Positions 59,773 through 64,000 of a DNA stretch of 64,000 nt are shown here, piece after piece. The first letter of the stretch is position 1. Every line of letters begins with the position of its first letter. The stretch lies in NCBI RefSeq assembly GCF_012933445.1, contig NZ_JABBNC010000011.1, positions 179,675 to 243,674 of the forward strand, read 5' to 3'. Source of the stretch: Actinoplanes sp. TBRC 11911 (GTDB taxonomy: Bacteria > Actinomycetota > Actinomycetes > Mycobacteriales > Micromonosporaceae). The position numbers and the translations under genes were made by a program. The notes under the pieces were generated by a model, which saw nothing but the letters and a program-made list of their open reading frames with translations, was not told the DNA's origin and did not search any database.

Positions 59773-60699
59773 GTGGCTCTCGGACTTCCTTCGCGACTGC
59801 CCGGCACGCCGGCGATCGGTGACATGGTGCGCGGGGCCATGCCCACCTTCTCGTTCGAGTTCTTCCCGCCCAAGACGCCCGCCGGCGAGACGAATCTCTG
59901 GCAGGCGATCCGCGAGCTGGAGCCGTTGCGGCCCAGCTTCGTGTCGGTGACCTACGGCGCGGGCGGCACCACGCGCGACACCACCGTCTCGGTGACCGAG
60001 CGGGTGGCCACCGAGACCACGCTGCTGCCGATGGCCCACCTCACCGCGGTCAACCACTCGGTTGCCGAACTGCGCAACATGGTGGGCCGGCTGGCCGGGG
60101 CGGGCATCCGCAACGTGCTCGTGGTGCGCGGCGACCCGCCGGGCGACCCGATGGGCGACTGGGTGCCGCATCCGGAGGGCGTGCTCTACGCCGAGGAGCT
60201 GGTGCGGTTGGTGAAGGAGGCGGGCGACTTCAGCGTCGGGGTGGCCGCGTTCCCGCACAAACATCCCCGGTCGCCGGACGTGGAGAGCGACACCGCCAAT
60301 TTCGTACGCAAGTGCCAGGCGGGCGCCGATTTCGCGATCACCCAGATGTTCTTCGACGCGGATGAGTATCTGCGTTTGCGCGACCGGGTGAGCGCGGCCG
60401 GCTGCGACGTGCCGATCCTGCCGGGCGTGATGCCGGTGACCCGGATGGCGACCATCGCGCGGTCCAGCCAGTTGTCCGGCGCGCCGTTCCCGCCGAAGCT
60501 GCTCGAGCGCTTCGAGCGGATCGCCGGCGACGAGGCCGCGGTGCGCGCGCTGGGCATCGAGATGTGCGCCGGCATGTCCGCGCGGCTGCTCGCCGAGGGC
60601 GCGCCGGGCATCCACTTCATCACCTTGAACAGGTCGACGGCCACCCGGGAGGTGTGGCAGCTCCTGGCGCCCTCGGACGTGGCGGTGCCGGCGCGCTGA
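59773..60699 (+). CDS. metF: Methylenetetrahydrofolate reductase (MetF family)
   Basis: A 308-residue TIM-barrel protein: SFEFFPPKT near the N-terminus, FVSVTYGAGGTTRD, AHLTAVNHS, NVLVVRGDPPGD, QMFFDADEYLRL and GVMPVTR, all MetF motifs. It would reduce 5,10-methylene-THF to methyl-THF for methionine synthesis. The mycobacterial equivalent is Rv2172c, beside idsA2. GTG 59773 is 51 bp from the divergent idsA start. Confidence 0.93.
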   Translation: MALGLPSRLPGTPAIGDMVRGAMPTFSFEFFPPKTPAGETNLWQAIRELEPLRPSFVSVTYGAGGTTRDTTVSVTERVATETTLLPMAHLTAVNHSVAELRNMVGRLAGAGIRNVLVVRGDPPGDPMGDWVPHPEGVLYAEELVRLVKEAGDFSVGVAAFPHKHPRSPDVESDTANFVRKCQAGADFAITQMFFDADEYLRLRDRVSAAGCDVPILPGVMPVTRMATIARSSQLSGAPFPPKLLERFERIAGDEAAVRALGIEMCAGMSARLLAEGAPGIHFITLNRSTATREVWQLLAPSDVAVPAR

Positions 60700-60701
60700 C
60701 G

Positions 60702-61346
60702 GTGACCCGCGACGAGTACGCCGCGGCCTGGTCCCGTCTGCACGGCGGGTACGACCTGAGCCGCGCGTCACCCCCGGTCCGGGTCTGGGTCCACACCGCG
60801 TACGGGATGGGGAACCGGCTGGTCGCCTGGCGGGTCGGGCCCTCGGCCGTGACCACCGCGGGGTTGATCGTGTCGGTGCTGGTGCCGGTCGCGGTGCTCG
60901 GGAGTCGCTGGGGGCTGCTGCTCGGCGTGCTGCTCGTGCTGGTGGCGGCGGTCGCGGACGGGCTGGACGGCGCGGTCGCGGTGATCAGCGGGCGGGTCAG
61001 CCGGTTCGGCTACGTCTACGACTCGGTCGCCGATCGGGTGGCCGAGCTTGCCTGGCTGGTCGCGTTCTGGCTGGCCGGGGTGCCGGGCTGGCTGGTGGTC
61101 GCGGCGGGGGCGGTGAGCTGGCTGCAGGAGTACGCCCGGGCGCGCGCGACCGCCGCGGGGATGACCGAGATCGGCGTGGTGACGGTTGCCGAGCGGCCCA
61201 CACGCGTACTGGCAAGCCTCTTTGGACTTTTGTCCGGATTTTTCGTGACTTGGGGGCTCGGGCTGGCGGTGGCGATCTGGGCTTTGCTCGGCCTGGTTGG
61301 ATTGGGACAAATCGGACTCACCATACGCCGTGAGCTAGATCGATAA
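60702..61346 (+). CDS. CDP-alcohol phosphatidyltransferase family protein
   Basis: A 214-residue membrane protein with about five or six helices. The catalytic motif is DGLDGAVAVISGRVSRFGYVYDSVADR, fitting DGx2A(R)x8Gx3Dx3D except that the usual Arg after Ala is Val. It transfers a phospho-alcohol group from a CDP-linked donor in phospholipid synthesis; the alcohol is unknown. GTG 60702 is 2 bp past the metF stop. Confidence 0.85.
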   Translation: MTRDEYAAAWSRLHGGYDLSRASPPVRVWVHTAYGMGNRLVAWRVGPSAVTTAGLIVSVLVPVAVLGSRWGLLLGVLLVLVAAVADGLDGAVAVISGRVSRFGYVYDSVADRVAELAWLVAFWLAGVPGWLVVAAGAVSWLQEYARARATAAGMTEIGVVTVAERPTRVLASLFGLLSGFFVTWGLGLAVAIWALLGLVGLGQIGLTIRRELDR

Positions 61347-61446
61347 TCGCTTGTTCCGCACCGGCGCGCGCTCCTACCGTGTTCTCACTTGATGGTTGAC
61401 CTGCGGACTCGCTTCGCTCTTCGGCCACGCGACGAGGGGGTGAGCC

Positions 61447-61887
61447 ATGATGAGCGCGGTACTGGTGCTGAACGCCGATTTCGGACCGCTGCAGCGGGTC
61501 AGCCTCCGGCACGCCATCCGGATGCTGTTCCGCGAGGTGGCGGTCGTGCACGAGGCCGAGCCGGACACCCGGATCGGCGTCTATCCGATCCCGACGGTGG
61601 TGCGGCTGGTCAGCTACGTGGTGACGCGCTGGCGGCACAGCCGCGGTCCGGCCTGGTCGCGCGCGGGCGTGCTGGCGCGCGACAACCGCACCTGCGGCTA
61701 CTGCGGCAAGGTCGCCTCGACCATCGACCACGTGCTGCCGCGGTCGCGAGGCGGCGCCAACGAATGGGCGAACACGGTCGCCGCGTGCGGCCGCTGCAAC
61801 AACCGCAAGGGTGACCGTACGCCCGCGGAGGCGCGCATGCCGCTGCTGGTCAAGGCGTACGCCCCGGGTTGGGATTTCGGTCGGTAA
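61447..61887 (+). CDS. HNH endonuclease family protein
   Basis: A 146-residue protein with a complete HNH finger at about 83-122: CGYCGK, IDHVLPRSRGG, NTVAACGRCNNRKGDRTP, two CxxC zinc pairs and the central His of DHV. The N-terminal 75 residues match the usual actinobacterial version (SAVLVLNADFGPLQRVSLRHAIRML). GAGGGGGTGAG precedes the double ATG (61447/61450). Its cellular role is unknown; it is widespread and probably not a toxin. Confidence 0.88.
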   Translation: MMSAVLVLNADFGPLQRVSLRHAIRMLFREVAVVHEAEPDTRIGVYPIPTVVRLVSYVVTRWRHSRGPAWSRAGVLARDNRTCGYCGKVASTIDHVLPRSRGGANEWANTVAACGRCNNRKGDRTPAEARMPLLVKAYAPGWDFGR

Positions 61888-61923
61888 GGCCCGTCACGGG
61901 GGCAGGTCCGCCGACCGTCCATG

Positions 61924-61955
61924 CCTCGGATCATCCGTAACTGGATGATCCGAGG
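61924..61955. promoter_or_regulatory. Perfect dyad operator upstream of marR
   Basis: CCTCGGATCATCC and GGATGATCCGAGG, 13 bp arms, are separated by GTAACT and end 14 bp before the marR ATG. The size and place fit autorepression by the MarR protein. Confidence 0.8.
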
Positions 61956-61969
61956 CTATCCTTAACCCC

Positions 61970-62437
61970 ATGGCAGCACCCGAACGCACCGTGCGTGACC
62001 TGACCGGCCTGCTCAACATGGCCGGCCACACGCTCACCAACCGGCTGTCGGCGGCCCTGGCCGACGTCGACCTGACCCCTCGGATGCAGTGCGTGCTGGT
62101 CCACGCGCTGGAGGAGGACCGGACCCAGATCCAGCTCGCCGAGCTCGCCGACCTGGACAAGACGACAATGGTCAGCACGGTCGATGAGCTGGAGAAACGC
62201 GGGTACGCCGAGCGCCGGCCGTCGAGCACGGATCGCCGCGCCCGGATCATCGCGGTCACCGACAAGGGCCGCGCCGCCGCCGAGGAGGGCCAGCGGATCG
62301 TCGATTTCGTGCACCGCGAGGCGCTGGGCTGGCTCGCGCCGGGCGATCAGGACGAGTTCGTCGAGGCGCTGTGGCACCTGGCGTCCACGACGCGCGATCC
62401 GGGGCCGCAGCCGGTGCGACGCTCTCGAAACAGATAG
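61970..62437 (+). CDS. MarR-family transcriptional regulator
   Basis: A 155-residue MarR protein with the winged helix at about 50-105 (IQLAELADLDKTTMVSTVDELEKRGYAERRPSSTDRRARIIAVTDKG). It is 32 bp upstream of an MFS drug-type exporter on the same strand. Two related operators flank its gene, one before it and one before the exporter, so it probably represses itself and the exporter until a ligand binds. Confidence 0.9.
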   Translation: MAAPERTVRDLTGLLNMAGHTLTNRLSAALADVDLTPRMQCVLVHALEEDRTQIQLAELADLDKTTMVSTVDELEKRGYAERRPSSTDRRARIIAVTDKGRAAAEEGQRIVDFVHREALGWLAPGDQDEFVEALWHLASTTRDPGPQPVRRSRNR

Positions 62438-62454
62438 TCCACTAACGGATCATC
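62433..62454. promoter_or_regulatory. Second MarR operator, before the exporter
   Basis: GATAGTCC-ACTAAC-GGATCATC repeats the half-sites and the 6 bp spacing of the dyad at 61924-61955 (GATCATCC-N6-GGATGATC), with two mismatches between its own arms. It lies 15 bp upstream of the exporter start. Confidence 0.6.
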
Positions 62455-62469
62455 TGCTAAGGTCGGTTC

Positions 62470-63864
62470 ATGAGACCCGACCGCCCGTTCGCCGCTCTCA
62501 CCATCTTGTGCGCGATGTCGCTGATGATCGTTCTGGACAGCACGATCGTCGCCGTCGCCGTTCCCGACATTCAGCGTGACCTGGGCTTCTCCGCCGCCGG
62601 AGTGGCCTGGGTCGTCAATGCGTATCTGGTCGCGTTCGCCGGTCTGCTGCTGCTCGCCGGCCGCCTCGGCGACCTGATCGGCGCCTGGCGGGTCTTCCTC
62701 GCCGGCCTCGCGCTGTTCACCGCCGCCTCGCTCTTCTGCGGCCTCGCGTCGACCGCCGGCTGGCTGATCGCGGGCCGATTCGTGCAGGGCGCGGGCGGTG
62801 CGCTGGCCGCCGCCGTGGTGCTCGGCATGATCGTGCGGCTCTTCCCGGCGCCCGGCGATCAGGCGCGGGCCATGGGGATTTACAGCTTCACCCAGGCCGG
62901 CGGTGCCGCCGTCGGTTTCGTGGCCGGCGGCGTGCTCACCGACACCGTGGGCTGGCCGGCCATCTTCCTGATCAACGTGCCGATCGGCGTGGCGGTCTGG
63001 GCGTTGGGCCGCCGGCTGCTGCCCCGCGAGGCCGGGCTCGGACTCGGGCAGGGCTTGGACGTGCCCGGCGCGCTTCTGATCACCGCCGGGCTTTCGCTTG
63101 CCGTGTACGCCATCGTGAGCGCTTCCCTCGCCGCTGGCGCCGTGGCCCTGGCGATCATCGGAGCGTTCCTGGTCCGGCAGCGTCTCGCCCGCCGCCCGTT
63201 GATCCCGTTGCGTCTGCTGACCCGCCGCTGGCTGCTCGCCGCGAACGCCGCCGTGCTGCTGATCTTCGCGACCGGCATGGGCTTCCAGTTCCTGAACGCG
63301 CTCTTCGTCCAGCGCGTGATGGGCTACGACGCGCTCGGCACCGGCCTGGCGTTCCTGCCCACACCCGTCGTGATCGGCCTGGTCTCACTCTTCGCGGCCC
63401 CGAAACTGACCGCCCGCTACGGTCCGCGCCCGATCCTGATCGCCGGCCTCACGGCCTTGCTCGCCGGGCTCCTGCTGCTGGTGCGTCTGCCGGCCCACCC
63501 CTCGTACGCCTCCGACATGCTCCCGCCGCTGCTGGTCATGGGCCTGGGCATCGGCGTGACCGTCCCCTCCATGATCATGCTCGCGATGGCCGGCGCGTCC
63601 CCGGTGGACACCGGAATGGTCTCCGGCGTCAGCAACACGGCACAGCAGGCCGGCGGCGCGCTCGGCCTGTCGGTGCTCGCCGCGGTCGCGGCGTCCAGGA
63701 CAGACTCGCGCGTCGCCGAGCCGGCGGTCGACGCCCTGCGCTTCGGCTACACACAGGCGTTCCTGGTGGCAGCCGGCTTCGTGCTGGCAGCGCTGCTGGT
63801 GACCGCCGCACTGCTGCGCCGCCCACCGCTCCCGGCCCGCGCACCACTCCCGGCGGCGGCGTGA
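62470..63864 (+). CDS. MFS transporter of the DHA2 (14-helix) drug/H+ antiporter family
   Basis: A 464-residue exporter with about 14 hydrophobic segments. Markers: LDSTIVAVAVPDIQRDLGFS in helix 1 (the DHA2 motif D1), GRLGDLIGAWRVFLAG (motif A) and GFVAGGVLTDTVGWPAIFLINVPIG (motif C region). It probably expels a drug-like compound. The paired MarR and operators support substrate-induced expression. Its C-terminal codons merge into the repeat that runs to the window edge. Confidence 0.9.
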   Translation: MRPDRPFAALTILCAMSLMIVLDSTIVAVAVPDIQRDLGFSAAGVAWVVNAYLVAFAGLLLLAGRLGDLIGAWRVFLAGLALFTAASLFCGLASTAGWLIAGRFVQGAGGALAAAVVLGMIVRLFPAPGDQARAMGIYSFTQAGGAAVGFVAGGVLTDTVGWPAIFLINVPIGVAVWALGRRLLPREAGLGLGQGLDVPGALLITAGLSLAVYAIVSASLAAGAVALAIIGAFLVRQRLARRPLIPLRLLTRRWLLAANAAVLLIFATGMGFQFLNALFVQRVMGYDALGTGLAFLPTPVVIGLVSLFAAPKLTARYGPRPILIAGLTALLAGLLLLVRLPAHPSYASDMLPPLLVMGLGIGVTVPSMIMLAMAGASPVDTGMVSGVSNTAQQAGGALGLSVLAAVAASRTDSRVAEPAVDALRFGYTQAFLVAAGFVLAALLVTAALLRRPPLPARAPLPAAA

Positions 63865-64000
63865 CCGGACCGTTGGCGCCGCGCGCTTTTCGGGTCGCGC
63901 GTCACTCTCGGCGGGGGCGTGGCCGGACCGTTGGCGCCGGGCGCTTTCGGGCTGCGGATCACTCTCGGTGGCGGCGTGTCCGGACCGTTGGCGCCGGCGC
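63865..64000 (+). repeat. 57-58 bp tandem repeat running off the window
   Basis: CCGGACCGTTGGCGCC recurs at 63865, 63923 and 63980. The units between are similar (GCGCTTT-CGGG, then TCACTCTCGG). The first unit begins at the last codons of the MFS gene, whose 3' end (GGCGGCGGCGTG) looks like part of a unit. Confidence 0.88.

Overview
The window is about 70% GC, has dense overlapping genes with many GTG starts, and matches an actinobacterium of the Micromonosporaceae type (Actinoplanes or a relative). From recalled gene orders, much of it follows the Mycobacterium tuberculosis Rv2172c-Rv2205c block: glycerate kinase, A-type Fe-S carrier, AdoK, ctaC/ctaF, trpD, ctaE-qcrCAB, the DEDDh/GIY-YIG fusion, pimB, an SRPBCC protein, plsC, a 3'-5' exoribonuclease, the class II DAHP synthase, PknL with its partner protein, a polyprenyl synthase and an MTHFR-like protein. 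Lineage-specific genes are inserted between these anchors. No tRNA, rRNA, CRISPR array or prophage was seen.

Layout. 0-12.4 kb: Fe-S/sulfur handling (ErpA, cysteine desulfurase, TusA-like protein), adenosine kinase and the aerobic respiratory branch (CtaC, CtaF, a CtaG-like assembly factor, CtaE, QcrC, QcrA, QcrB); ctaD is not in the window. 12.4-24.4 kb: an MFS/ArsR-type pair, a RAM-domain protein, a sugar nucleotidyltransferase/NUDIX/Rel-like cluster, a DEDDh-GIY-YIG nuclease, a NYN-domain protein, an M48 membrane protease and the mannosyltransferase PimB. 24.4-34.3 kb: an accessory stretch with an XRE regulator, an ABC exporter, a thioredoxin-like protein with an internal minisatellite, a MarR/MFS pair and a NarL-type two-component system. 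34.4-51.8 kb: core metabolism (SRPBCC protein, ROK glucokinase, flavin monooxygenase, OtsA, PlsC, a Crp-type regulator, PfkA, ProC, a secreted GH18 chitinase, DAHP synthase, threonine aldolase). 52.5-64 kb: endonuclease IV, PknL and its HTH partner, a two-gene lycopene cyclase, a polyprenyl synthase, a MetF-like protein, a CDP-alcohol phosphotransferase, an HNH nuclease and a MarR/MFS pair with two matching operators.

The most unusual material is noncoding. The three long tail-to-tail intergenic gaps (28.7-29.7, 51.8-52.5 and 57.2-58.7 kb) each hold a copy of the same dispersed element: a strong 17-20 bp stem-loop, exactly 26 nt to an AAAGCCGC box, then a TCCAC box. In two copies, degenerate dyad-like motifs follow at about 20 bp intervals. 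The stem-loop's loop is inverted in the third copy. Around these elements lie minisatellites (18, 62, 63 and 68 bp units), and the 62 bp array is enclosed by 17 bp terminal inverted repeats with a 10 bp direct repeat outside, like a non-autonomous mobile element. I do not recognise this element family.
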